NCBI RefSeq assembly: GCF_001761485.1
Contig: NC_090770.1
Span: 682,001-746,000 of the forward strand
DNA length: 64,000 bases
From: Yarrowia lipolytica
Lineage: Eukaryota > Ascomycota > Dipodascomycetes > Dipodascales
Direction: 5' to 3'
Shown: piece by piece, positions 10,847-19,981 of the stretch
How positions within the stretch are numbered: position 1 is the stretch's first letter
Layout: every line of letters starts with the position of its first letter
The notes under the pieces: model-generated
The model's input: only the letters and a program-made list of their open reading frames with translations
What the model was told of the DNA's origin: nothing
The model's database searches: none
Translations under genes and position numbers: made by a program

Positions 10847-10917
10847 TGCGCCGACCCGGAATCGAACCGGGGGCCCATCGATGGCAACGATGGATTTTAC
10901 CACTAAACCATCGGCGC
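10847..10917 (-). tRNA. tRNA-Gly(GCC), upstream half of the dicistronic unit
   Basis: The 71-nt gene has no intron. The acceptor GCGCCGA pairs with TCGGCGC, the D-loop carries AGTGGTAAAA, and the anticodon loop has GCC in CGTTGCCATCG. The T arm is CCCGG-TTCGATT-CCGGG with discriminator A. It is very close to the Saccharomyces tRNA-Gly(GCC). The 5S rRNA follows after ACTT with no terminator between, so the internal A and B boxes of this tRNA probably drive both. Confidence 0.96.
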
Positions 10918-11613
10918 TTTGGAGGTATTTCGGGGAAAAATATTGCTTACTAACTCTCAAAACAGTATTTTTCGAAACTTTAGAATAAAAAAACTTTATT
11001 TTTGACAAATAATGGAGTTCCCCATCGTGCTCTGGAGGTGGAGAGAACTCGTAAACTAAGACGAGAAGTACGTCAATGTCGATTTTGAGTGTTTTATTCC
11101 TATTGGTTAATTTCTGGGTGTTTCAAATTTCGAATTCGTCTCCATATGTCTTCAGTTTTGGTTCCATACTGTATATACTGTACGAGTGATATATTCAAGC
11201 TGACCCAGAACAACATGCTGTGTTTGCAATTAGTGACATCTCCTGGGGGACAACAAGTACTTGTACAAGAACAAACACAAGAACAGGAAAATGAGCAAGA
11301 AACGTACATTTGTATTAACGAGACTCATTTCCCTTACTCAACTTCACTTGGTATGATCCCCAAGGTTCTGGAAGTTCCTCATTTTTCTCTAAATGAACAA
11401 AATAAGATCGAACAAAGCACCTATAAGGTAGAATAATAACTGTCACTCACTTAAACAACCCCTTACAACTGTTTGGAATTTGGAGCTATTACTTGTAACG
11501 CAATTTTTGTTGTTTCTGGGGATTTTTTTTCTGCTTTTTTTTTATTTTTTTTATTCTAATGAACATTGCAAAACAGGTGAAACACCCTTTACACTCTCGT
11601 GTGATTCATAGCA
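10918..11613. other. Intergenic between tRNA genes
   Basis: About 700 bp with no supported gene. The frame at 11089-11436 is AT-rich and unlike the neighbours' codon use. T-rich tracts lie just before the tRNA-Thr gene (11520-11560). Confidence 0.45.
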
Positions 11614-11685
11614 GCCTTCGTGGCCAAGTGGTAAGGCGCAGCACTAGTAATGCTGAGATCATCAGTTCAAATCTGGTCGAAGGCA
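11614..11685 (+). tRNA. tRNA-Thr(AGT)
   Basis: The 72-nt gene has no intron. The acceptor GCCTTCG pairs with CGAAGGC, the D arm is GGCCAAGTGGTAAGGC, and the anticodon arm GCACTAGTAATGC gives AGT, reading ACC and ACT as inosine. The T arm is ATCAG-TTCAAAT-CTGGT with discriminator A. A T5 run follows about 6 nt later. Confidence 0.96.
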
Positions 11686-11842
11686 CTTTCTTTTTGCTTC
11701 TCAAGGCTTTTTCTTTGGTTCGAAACGAGACAGATATGCCATACCTACTCTGTCATATTAAGTTAAGGTTCGATGAGAGCGTTGAACTAAAAATATTTTT
11801 CTCATGAGTGAAAAATAGCAGCTGGAACGGCTACAAAAAGAT

Positions 11843-11924
11843 AGCCCGACGTGGGGCTTGAACCCACAGCCTTGAGATAGCTTTGAATAAGAGTCTCACG
11901 CTCTACCGATTGAGCTAGCCAGGC
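11843..11924 (-). tRNA. tRNA-Lys(CTT), copy A, 9-nt intron
   Basis: The acceptor GCCTGGC pairs with GTCGGGC, the D arm is GCTCAATCGGTAGAGC, and the anticodon stem TGAGA/TCTCA encloses C-T-CTT-A. The intron TTCAAAGCT is at 11879-11887 and contains AAG, complementary to the anticodon. The T arm is TGTGG-GTTCAAGC-CCCAC, discriminator T. A T5 run on the same strand follows at about 11835-11839. The exons are identical to copies at 21868 and 60552. Confidence 0.95.
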
Positions 11925-13709
11925 GAATCTTGGAAATGTTTGGAAGAAATCCCAGTCAATGTCACGGTGGATTAGTCAGCCAGAAGTGTATGATTTATTG
12001 AACGCCAATAACCCGGCTTACTAGGTATATAGCTGTAATAAATCATTAGAATAAAAAAAAAACTAATTGTTAGAATATAAAAACAGAAAAAAATAAAGTA
12101 AAAAATAAAAAAGTAATAATTCATCAGAAAAAGTTAGAAAAAAATAAAACTGAAAAAGAAGTATTTTTCTAAAACTGAAATGTAGTTCTATAGAATAAAA
12201 ACAAAAGAAAACAGATTCCTCGTTTCTCAGCAGCCTAAGACGGCAGTATCTGATACGACTATCACAACTTGCTTTATTTGATTGCTTTATTTGATTGTTG
12301 ATATATTTGTGCAGTCAGAGTACTGAAGATCATAAGAAAGAATAGGCAGAATACGTGAACAAGCGAGAACGAATACCATGCGCTCTTCTGAACAACCGAA
12401 TTCGAATCCTTTTTGCAGGTTATAACATTGTCTTTACGCCTCAAGTAAATGTATTTCCATAGAATAAAACAAACAAAAAACAAAACAAAAAACAATGAAT
12501 TTTATTTTCCTAGATACAAAAAAGAATTATTAGAATTTTTTAAAACTAATAGGAAAAAACATATTATAGCCGTATTCGTCATTAGACCAATAACACGTCT
12601 AGAGAAAGAATAAAAGGAAACCATTGGCATGTTTGACATGTACCCTTCTGTATAACCCGAATCCGAGTCCGATGTCCGCTTTTGTTATTGTGTTAGACCC
12701 AGTGAAGTATGATCAGTAGCAGAAATGTTTCCTTTGAAGCAAAAAACACTTTATGAGAGGGCTAGTCTCTAGTCAGTTAGTATCATGATTATTGACACCT
12801 ACTCGAGAGTATATAACTGCTATCGGCTTACGGTAGTATATACACTTCCTCAAGAGTATATAAACACATGCCGGTCTACCTTAGTACAGTATGTGACAGT
12901 TTATAAGGAATCGATTATTGACTCTTGCAACAAAATATTGGTTCACTGACCTGTCCATTGCAAGACGGCAGTACTACCAGTTAAGCCTACCAGAGTCCAG
13001 GTCTGGTTTCGAACAGAAATCTTGAGACCTCTGAGTTGGTCTCTGGGTTGGTATATCCCAATTCTGGTGTCCAACTTGGCCCAGAAAATATCACCAGTTT
13101 CCTAAACGAGCAGAAGATACCTTTGACGAGAGTACCCTCGGATCATGAGAGCTGTTGTTCCCGAGATGATAAGAACGAGGTCAAATTCGGATTCCATCTC
13201 AATGCTCCCCGGAGACCGTCATCAAAGGAGACGATCTTCCAAAGTTTTAGTTCGCCAAACTAACCCGTCCAACCATGCTTGATCCTGAGGGCAGGCCTTC
13301 CGTTCTCTTATTCTCAAGTCCCTACTGTACCCTCAAGTCCGTTCCACTATACTGGCAAGGATGGCTCGTGCGTGCCTTCCATCAACGACCAGCACAGCTG
13401 ATGGACGAACGGATTAAGATGCAATGAAGATGTGGGGTTTTGGAAACGACACGGGACTCGAGCACGAGTCGGAGGAACGAGAGGCAAGTTTCAGATGGCC
13501 ATCAACAAAAATAATCTCGCGGAAGATCGAGCGTTTATGGAGAAGACCAGTGTCAAGTATAGACATGGTATATGTGCATTGATTTGCAGGTTGAATGTTG
13601 GAGTTTGACCGAACGTGAAGAGAACACTTGGGCCATTATTTTGCAAGTGATACATTCGCAACATGAACTTGAACTCCTCGTACACAGAAAATGCAAACCA
13701 AAAAAGGAC
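11925..13709. other. AT-rich intergenic stretch of 1.8 kb
   Basis: No supported gene is visible. The part from 12040 to 12200 is almost pure A/T, and the part from 12470 to 12560 is similar. Three segments (near 12358-12424, 12618-12700 and 12955-13010) faintly recall tRNA arms but do not fold into a tRNA. Possibly old tRNA remnants. Confidence 0.4.
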
Positions 13710-13795
13710 GGGCCCAACCGGGAATTGAACCCGGGACCTCTCGCAAATTGCTCAGGACACCCTAAGCGAGAATTATACCACTAAACCATCGGGCC
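13710..13795 (-). tRNA. tRNA-Pro(AGG) with a 14-nt intron
   Basis: The acceptor GGCCCGA pairs with TTGGGCC, the D-loop has AGTGGTATAA, and the anticodon stem CTCGC/GCGAG encloses T-T-AGG-G. AGG reads CCC and CCT as inosine. The intron at 13746-13759 contains CCT, complementary to the anticodon. The T arm is CCGGG-TTCAATT-CCCGG, discriminator C as in yeast tRNA-Pro. A T6 run follows on the same strand (plus-strand A-run just before 13707). Confidence 0.95.
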
Positions 13796-14027
13796 ATTTT
13801 CCTGGAAAAACCTAAAATAAAGGGCCACACAACCAGACCAATGATTAGTAATCAGCCATTTTACATGTGTTCATGATCCCCGAGCTAATCCATCATTTTC
13901 TATCTTCTCTTGCTTCACTCGAAGCACCTTGTAGTGTTCTGACAAGTATTGCTCCATACTCAATCACGTTATCCCAAAGTGAAACACCCTGTCTCCTTAA
14001 TTACGCGCGTGCAAACTCTAAAATGAG

Positions 14028-14036
14028 TATATATAA
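14028..14036 (+). promoter_or_regulatory. TATA box of the RhoGDI gene
   Basis: TATATATAA lies 56 bp before the ATG at 14092. It lies inside the longer open frame that begins at 13867, which argues against that upstream start. Confidence 0.65.
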
Positions 14037-14091
14037 CGTGGCTGAGAGAAACCTGTCTCCAGCCCCCTACAGCATACACATAACTAACACC

Positions 14092-14700
14092 ATGTCTCAG
14101 CAGCAGCATCTGGAAGAGGAGGAGGAAGAGGAATTTGTTGACACCTATGTGCCTGGCGAGAAGAAGTCCGTGGCGGAGTACGTGAACCTGGACGCTGAGG
14201 ACGAGTCTCTGCGAAAGTGGAAGGAGGCTCTTGGAATCACCTCCAACGTGGCAGGCCAGACGGTGGGTGATCCTAACGACAAGCGAAGGGTCGTGATCAT
14301 GGAGAACAGAACCTATCTTGGTGATGACGAGCCCATCGTCAAGAACCTGGAAGATCCCAAGACCATCGAGGATCTCAAGACTGGAACAATCAAGATCAAG
14401 GAGAAGATCAAGTACTACTCTGAGATCAAATTCCGAGTCCAGCATGAGATTGTTACCGGTCTGGTCTACCAGCAGACTATCTCTCGAATGGGAGTGCCTA
14501 TCGAGACCCGAAAGCAGGTGATGGGCTCATACCCTCCCAACACCCCCGAGAACCCCTTCTATGTCAAGAAGTTTGAGCTGCAGGAGGCACCCTCGGGATT
14601 TCTGGTGCGAGGAAAGTACCTTGGCCAGTCAAAGTACATTGATGACGACGGTGTCGTTCATGCCGAGTACCCTTTCAACTTTGAGATCACCAAGAAATAG
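14092..14700 (+). CDS. RDI1: Rho GDP-dissociation inhibitor
   Basis: RhoGDI binds prenylated Rho GTPases (Rho1, Cdc42 and relatives), hides their lipid in a pocket and keeps them soluble in the GDP form. The 202-residue protein matches the length of Saccharomyces Rdi1. Residues 1-60 form the acidic, flexible arm (run of Glu near residue 7, then VAEYVNLDAEDESLRKWKEA), which contacts switch regions. From about 70 on comes the immunoglobulin-like lipid-binding domain, with conserved blocks IKEKIKYYSEIKFRVQHEIV, TGLVYQQTISRMGVPIE and the closing YPFNFEI. The start was chosen because of the TATA box at 14028 and the match of the N-terminus to the family; the frame is open further upstream to 13867. 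Codon use is host-like. Confidence 0.95.
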   Translation: MSQQQHLEEEEEEEFVDTYVPGEKKSVAEYVNLDAEDESLRKWKEALGITSNVAGQTVGDPNDKRRVVIMENRTYLGDDEPIVKNLEDPKTIEDLKTGTIKIKEKIKYYSEIKFRVQHEIVTGLVYQQTISRMGVPIETRKQVMGSYPPNTPENPFYVKKFELQEAPSGFLVRGKYLGQSKYIDDDGVVHAEYPFNFEITKK

Positions 14701-15081
14701 AAGTTTGTATATTTATCATACCTGCAGTTTGACACTGCAATCGTATCAGTTGTGTATGCGCGGTGTTTGTAGGTGATCCAGTCGAACTAAAACATCAGGC
14801 CCACCATCGATTTACATATCGTAGTGGCACAAGTATGTACAAAAGAGTACATACTTGTACCCTTACATGCTCGTCACATTTCTACTCGCGACTGTGTTCT
14901 GTTCTACAACTATCTAAACAAGTATGATGATGCCAAAGCTCTCCTGGCTGTAATCTTTTCCGTCCAGGTCGGTTCTTGGGGCTTGTACTCTTGTCCCACC
15001 CTGTGTGGTCAGACAGGTGCATTGTGTTTTACTGTCTCTAGTCCAAATCTCGTCACTGGTACCTGGGATGTCTTACTCTCA
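14701..15081. other. Intergenic, convergent ends of RDI1 and the monooxygenase gene
   Basis: About 380 bp. It contains the sequence gtacaaaagagtacatacttgtac (14834 onward), one of the recurrent GTAC-rich motifs of this window. No gene is seen. Confidence 0.45.
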
Positions 15082-16956
15082 TTACGCCCTGATGTCAACC
15101 CCGAGGGGAACCATCTCGGGAGGACCATCTCTGGGAAGCGAAATCCAGCCTTCATGTAGATTCCTTACTTTGACAGAGCCCGGCTTGGAAAGATAGAATG
15201 TCTTGTCTCCGGGATGATCATCAATCCAGGTCTTGCCGTTACCCCAGTATCCAAAGCGATCGTCTGGGTTGAGATATTGGTAGTTGAAATCTTCCCATCT
15301 GGGTTCTCGTAGAACAGAAATGGCATGAGAGATAGTTCCAGGCCACGAAATTCGCACCCGGGAGTCACCGTTGCGATCAATCTCGGTAAAGTAACCTCCA
15401 ATTCCGCCCTTGGTGATTGACGAGGCCTGGGACAGTTCCCAGATACGTCTGGAAAAGGACTCGGAGGGTTTCTCCTTCGGATCAATGGAAGCAATGTCTT
15501 CAAACTGCGCCTTTCGGATCACCTTGGCAATGTAGCTAGACTGCTGCTCTACTGTTATGGGAGGAGTTCCACAGTAGAGATAGGAGTTTACCGAGAGGGT
15601 GTAGAAAAAGTTGGGAAAGCCGGGCGCCGAAACTCCAAGGTAGGACAGAGAGTAGCCCTTCTTGGACTCAAGAGGTGAGAAATGTGTTCGTAGAGTGTAC
15701 CCGTCGGATCCGATGATTTCATAATTGGGAGTGGCTCCATATCCGTTACCTCGAACGTATCCTGTCGAAGAAATGATGACATCAACTGGACGTTCTTCTC
15801 CGTCAAATACGATACCATTCTCAGTGAACCGCTCAATGTCGCCCTTGTAGTAGTCCACGTTGGGAAGAGCTAGAGCCTCGAGATACCCAGGAGCTGGAAG
15901 AAGACGTCTGGGTCCCGGAGTGAAATGAGGCACAACCTTTTCAAACAGTTCGTCGTTTTCGCCGACCCGAAGGTACATCAGCGCCAGCAGTTCCTTGATG
16001 CCCGCCTTGTAGCCCGGAGTTCCAAACAAAGTGGCTTCGTACTTGCCATGCAGCTTGGAGTCAAGAGAAGAACGGTACTTGTGGTACTCTTCAGAGGACT
16101 GGATGGCGTTGATTTCTTCCTGAGTGTAGTCGACGTAACCCGGAGCTTTCACGCCGAATAGTGTGTGGCCTATCCAAGCTCCTCTTTTGACGTAGTGGTC
16201 CACGTGAGCTGCACCCTGTTTGATGAGCTCTGGCAGAATCTGGACCCCTGTGGCTCCATTCCCCAGCAATGCCACCCGCTTTCCCTTGAGGTTCAGATCT
16301 TTAGGCCAGTTGACAGGGTGGAATTTGGGTCCCTTGAAGGACTCGAAGCCGGGTTGGACGGGAAACTTGGCAGTCTGGAGAGATCCAGATGACGAAATGA
16401 AAAAGTCCGACTTGAGAACCTCCTCTTTTCCGTTGTGTTCCACTCTGACATGCCATTGGTGAGTTGGTTCATCCCATTTGGCCTCCTTGATGGAATGGTT
16501 CAGTCTGAACTTGTCTGCAAGCCCGTGTTTCTCCACTCTGCTCTGCCAGTAAGCCTGGATATCCTTTCCGAAGGCATAGGCGCTCTGCCAGTCTGTTTTG
16601 GGATCAAAAGTAAGCTGGTATGAGTGACTAGGAACGTCACATCGCACGCCTGGATACTCGTTTGTAGCCCAAACACCTCCGACCTTGGAGTTTCGATCCA
16701 GAACAGTCAGAGTCAAATTGTCGACTTTCTGAGACAGCAGGATAGCTGTGGTGATTCCGGCGAGACCAGCGCCTGAGATGATGACGCTGACGGCACGTCT
16801 ACCGAGATATGGCCGCTCCAGGATCTTCTTGGCCCATTCGCTGGCCTCCAGGTTGTTGAACTGCTCAAACTGCGCAATCAGCGCCTCCTTATCCACCCCC
16901 GTTGTGTCCGTGTGGCCCACTCCGAGTTTCACGTTGGAAGGATCAATTGAGGGCAT
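15082..16956 (-). CDS. FAD/NADPH-dependent Baeyer-Villiger-type monooxygenase
   Basis: Enzymes of this family insert oxygen next to a ketone, making esters or lactones, with FAD and NADPH. In the 624-residue protein, GAGLAG at 62-67 is the FAD Rossmann motif. A block GGVWATNEYPGVRCDVPSHS follows at about 93-112, as in Baeyer-Villiger enzymes. FKGPKFHPVNWP at 207-218 fits the family fingerprint FxGxxxHxxxWP exactly, and GNGATG at 232-237 is the NADPH motif. There is no signal peptide or membrane segment, so it is probably cytosolic. The start is the ATG at 16956; the frame is open to 17022, but only from a GTG that overlaps a TATA box. The substrate cannot be told. Other flavin monooxygenases are the main alternative. 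Confidence 0.88.
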   Translation of the reverse strand: MPSIDPSNVKLGVGHTDTTGVDKEALIAQFEQFNNLEASEWAKKILERPYLGRRAVSVIISGAGLAGITTAILLSQKVDNLTLTVLDRNSKVGGVWATNEYPGVRCDVPSHSYQLTFDPKTDWQSAYAFGKDIQAYWQSRVEKHGLADKFRLNHSIKEAKWDEPTHQWHVRVEHNGKEEVLKSDFFISSSGSLQTAKFPVQPGFESFKGPKFHPVNWPKDLNLKGKRVALLGNGATGVQILPELIKQGAAHVDHYVKRGAWIGHTLFGVKAPGYVDYTQEEINAIQSSEEYHKYRSSLDSKLHGKYEATLFGTPGYKAGIKELLALMYLRVGENDELFEKVVPHFTPGPRRLLPAPGYLEALALPNVDYYKGDIERFTENGIVFDGEERPVDVIISSTGYVRGNGYGATPNYEIIGSDGYTLRTHFSPLESKKGYSLSYLGVSAPGFPNFFYTLSVNSYLYCGTPPITVEQQSSYIAKVIRKAQFEDIASIDPKEKPSESFSRRIWELSQASSITKGGIGGYFTEIDRNGDSRVRISWPGTISHAISVLREPRWEDFNYQYLNPDDRFGYWGNGKTWIDDHPGDKTFYLSKPGSVKVRNLHEGWISLPRDGPPEMVPLGVDIRA

Positions 16957-17618
16957 GGCTAAAAGGCGATTGAAGTTTTCGGTCCCGTGGAAAGAGCTGA
17001 CGGACCTCCATATATACCCCACAGCTCGTCATTGTGGTTGCATAATCGTCAGGCACGACGCCACAACTCAATCTGCTCGCATAAGTGGAGATAGTAGTGA
17101 AGAGGCGATGATGGCAGCTCGAAAAAGAGGTCAGTGGGGAAACAGGAGTCACGTATTTGACTCTGTAGTAGGCGTTCTGTGTCTTTTGCTATCTTATCGG
17201 TATTACCAGCATCTCTGGTTGTTCGTTTCTCCGTTCTGTGGCTTGACTGATAAGAGTGAGACTAAGACGGAGATAGTGGAGGTTTGGTGGCCTACTTGTA
17301 GATGACACGAGATGGGTGGATAAGTTTTTGGTGATTGGTCTGACTCGATATCTACAAGTGATTGTAAGTAAAAACCCCAGCTGGTCCAAACTGGTTTCAA
17401 TCGCTGGCTGCTTCTATGGAGATTTACAAGGGTTAGTCAGGGTCCATACACCATCGCCCTACTTACCAAATCTTCAAGTGTTTTTGTTTAACCACTGACC
17501 CTGCCGTCTAAACTCCCAACTAATGTACATCCCGTTCAACAAAAGCAACTCAACATAAATTACTCATATTACTCTATACAATACAATAATAAACAGGACA
17601 GGTTCACCAGCTCCACAA
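16957..17618. promoter_or_regulatory. Intergenic, promoter side of the monooxygenase gene
   Basis: A minus-strand TATA box (TATATAT, 17010-17016) lies 54 bp before the ATG at 16956. The remainder up to the MFS gene's stop holds only short overlapping frames. Confidence 0.5.
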
Positions 17619-19409
17619 TCACTCCCAGGTAAGCTCTGCAAAGTACTTGTATCTGTCTGCAGATCTTCGTCTCAACTCCTTACCATAGCGGATCATGGGG
17701 TAGATGAGAAGAAGGGGGATCACAGAGAGACATCCAGAAATGATAAACACGGTCTTGAGACCACATCGGTTGATCCAGGGCTCGAGAGAAAAGCAAACAA
17801 TGGTTCCAAAGGCGTTTCGAACAACCACAACGCCCACAAACGCGTCAGCAACCATGTCCTTGTAGCAATCAAGCATGTAGGTGATGGAGATGGATCCCAC
17901 TGAGCCGAAACCAAACATGATGAGCGAGAAGCCAACCGTGGGAATCATCCAGTGCTTTCCCTCTGCAATGGGAATGCCAAACATGAACACACCGACAGTG
18001 ACGGCGACCGCTCCGAGGTACATTGAGTAGAGACGCATCTCAGGTTCATACAAACCTCCGTTTCGTTTGGTGAGCCACAAGATGGACTTGTCATTGAGAT
18101 AACCACCGTAGACAGCTCCGAGAGCCATACCAATGAAAGGAGCAATGTTCACGTTTCCAATAGCAGTGGAAGACATGTTGTAGGGCTCGCTGGAGAAGGA
18201 GTTGGCGATAGTGGTAGCAGCCATCGCCAGCCAGGTGAGCATGAAGGCGTAGTTGATGGCCACAAACGAGACAATAGGGAAGGTGAAGAGCACAATGAAA
18301 GGCGTGTACATCTTCTTGAAGAAGTTCTTCCATGAGCCAGGCGAGTATGTCCACAGAGCAAGACGCTTTTTGAGAGGTCGAGGGTGGTAGACAATGTTGT
18401 CAGCCACTGAGGGGGTGTTTGAGTCACCGACAACAATCTCGTGTTCAGAAACAGCCTCCTTGATGTCCATGGAGTTTCTTCTGGAGGTTGATTGAGAAAC
18501 TGGTCGAGAATGAGACAAGGAGTTTCGTCTGGAGGGCGCCTGGGAAACAGGACGAGACTGAGACATTGAGATTCTCGAGTCCTCCAGGTTCTCTCTCAGA
18601 CGGTCTTCATGGAGGTATCGGGTGGCAGTAGAGAGAGGAGCATCTGCACTCTTTTCGACTCGGGGCTTGTCGTCTTCTTCATTCACCTCCACGTCCTTGT
18701 ATGTGATCATTGTCTGTTCAGGAAGGTACTTTGTTTCTTCAAAGAAGAAGAAAGAGAAGACCAAGAAAGCTCCGTCGATAATGGCGATGATCCAGAATAC
18801 CCATCGCCAGCCGAGCGAGTCGGTAATGTATCCTCCAGGCACCAGCACGAGGAAGTTGCCGATATCGACAACCGTCATGAAAATGCCGTTCATGGTACCT
18901 CTCTGGTGCACAAAGAAGAGGTCAGCGACCGTCATCTGGATAATTGTCTCGGTCAGCGAAGCAGCCAGGCCGTCAATGAACGTCGCAATGTACATGTCAT
19001 AAGGATGGTACATTTTGGCCTGCCAGATGGCAGTTCCCACAACGGCAGCAATACCACATAGGTAGACAGGCCGCTTTCCAAACTTGTTGGCAAAGGGAAT
19101 CAGAAACGGACATCCCAGGCCGAGACCGGCAAGACCCATGGCATAGCCGTTGTTGAGCTGGTCAAACGTGAAGCCCAACTCCTCGTTCAATGGGCCCCAG
19201 AACACTGTGGGGATACAATTGAGAGCGAAGGCCAACAACGTGAAGAAACAGACAACGAAGAAGTTGATGCCTTTTCGGTACTTGTTCCAGTTGAGAGGCT
19301 CATTGGGATCTGCGCTGGGCTTAGGTTCCAGAATGATATCATTTTTGCCGCTGTCCAGCCGCTCAGGGTCCAGAAATATCGTTCCAGGGGGGAATTCGTA
19401 TGGGTCCAT
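17619..19409 (-). CDS. Major facilitator superfamily transporter, DHA1 family (Hol1-like)
   Basis: A 596-residue plasma-membrane transporter with 12 predicted helices in two groups of six. The N-terminal DPNEPLNWNKYRK at 34-46 and the loop 2-3 motif ANKFGKRPVYLCG at 107-119 are typical of fungal DHA1 proton antiporters, such as Hol1 and drug or polyamine carriers. The long central loop (about 226-360) is serine-rich and contains a 16-residue tandem duplication, SQSRPVSQAPSRRNSL then SHSRPVSQSTSRRNSM. Each copy has an Arg-Arg-x-Ser site (Ser297, Ser313) suited to protein kinase A. Two TCACGTGA sites lie upstream at 19684 and 19958, and a TATA-like ATATAAG at 19462-19468. The substrate is unknown. 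Confidence 0.88.
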   Translation of the reverse strand: MDPYEFPPGTIFLDPERLDSGKNDIILEPKPSADPNEPLNWNKYRKGINFFVVCFFTLLAFALNCIPTVFWGPLNEELGFTFDQLNNGYAMGLAGLGLGCPFLIPFANKFGKRPVYLCGIAAVVGTAIWQAKMYHPYDMYIATFIDGLAASLTETIIQMTVADLFFVHQRGTMNGIFMTVVDIGNFLVLVPGGYITDSLGWRWVFWIIAIIDGAFLVFSFFFFEETKYLPEQTMITYKDVEVNEEDDKPRVEKSADAPLSTATRYLHEDRLRENLEDSRISMSQSRPVSQAPSRRNSLSHSRPVSQSTSRRNSMDIKEAVSEHEIVVGDSNTPSVADNIVYHPRPLKKRLALWTYSPGSWKNFFKKMYTPFIVLFTFPIVSFVAINYAFMLTWLAMAATTIANSFSSEPYNMSSTAIGNVNIAPFIGMALGAVYGGYLNDKSILWLTKRNGGLYEPEMRLYSMYLGAVAVTVGVFMFGIPIAEGKHWMIPTVGFSLIMFGFGSVGSISITYMLDCYKDMVADAFVGVVVVRNAFGTIVCFSLEPWINRCGLKTVFIISGCLSVIPLLLIYPMIRYGKELRRRSADRYKYFAELTWE

Positions 19410-19942
19410 GGTGTGTCAAGAGAGTCAATTGTGTCTCCAAAACAACCAGCAACTACGATCGCTTATATGTCTGCCTTGTGTGCGGAAGCAACCGTTGTGT
19501 CACACATTCAACACAAAGACAACAGCGCGCTTCCTTTACTGATTCTGCACATGTCGCCAAGACGTTGGTGATGGTAAAGCGCCTGTATCTGTACCCCTCT
19601 TGCCACAGGGTAGTACCCCGTAACCAGCTAGCAGCGGATCGCCAAACCGCTCGAGAGATGTTGCTTGGGGGTGTATCGATCTATCACGTGACCCGGATGA
19701 GACCATACCATGGCTCCAGTGGCAACACCATCTCCTTGTCGCTCTTTCCGATATCACTCCGAACACGGTCTCTACAACAACGATATGCAGGGTTTAGACG
19801 CGGTAGATATTTACAATCTGAAATAATGTGCCATTTTTAACATTTTAGACATTTTTAAGGTTGAGGATTGAGCCAGAAAAGCGAGTCGGGTATCGATCCT
19901 AGCGGATAACAAGCAGTACCAAATACATTATTGGCGGGGTTG

Positions 19943-19981
19943 CCGGCTAGAAATTGGTCACGTGATCACATTTCTAGCCGG
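19943..19981. promoter_or_regulatory. Perfect 12-bp inverted repeat around TCACGTGATCAC
   Basis: CCGGCTAGAAAT (19943-19954) and ATTTCTAGCCGG (19970-19981) are exact complements. The 15-nt centre holds the E-box TCACGTGA (19958-19965) overlapping the palindrome GTGATCAC. It lies 534 bp upstream of the MFS gene. It could be a binding site for a dimeric regulator or a hairpin of mobile origin. Confidence 0.6.

Noticed and set aside
12358-13010. Three tRNA-like segments (near 12358, 12618 and 12955)
   Set aside because: Short stretches resemble D, anticodon or T arms, but acceptor and anticodon stems do not pair. At most very old tRNA remnants.
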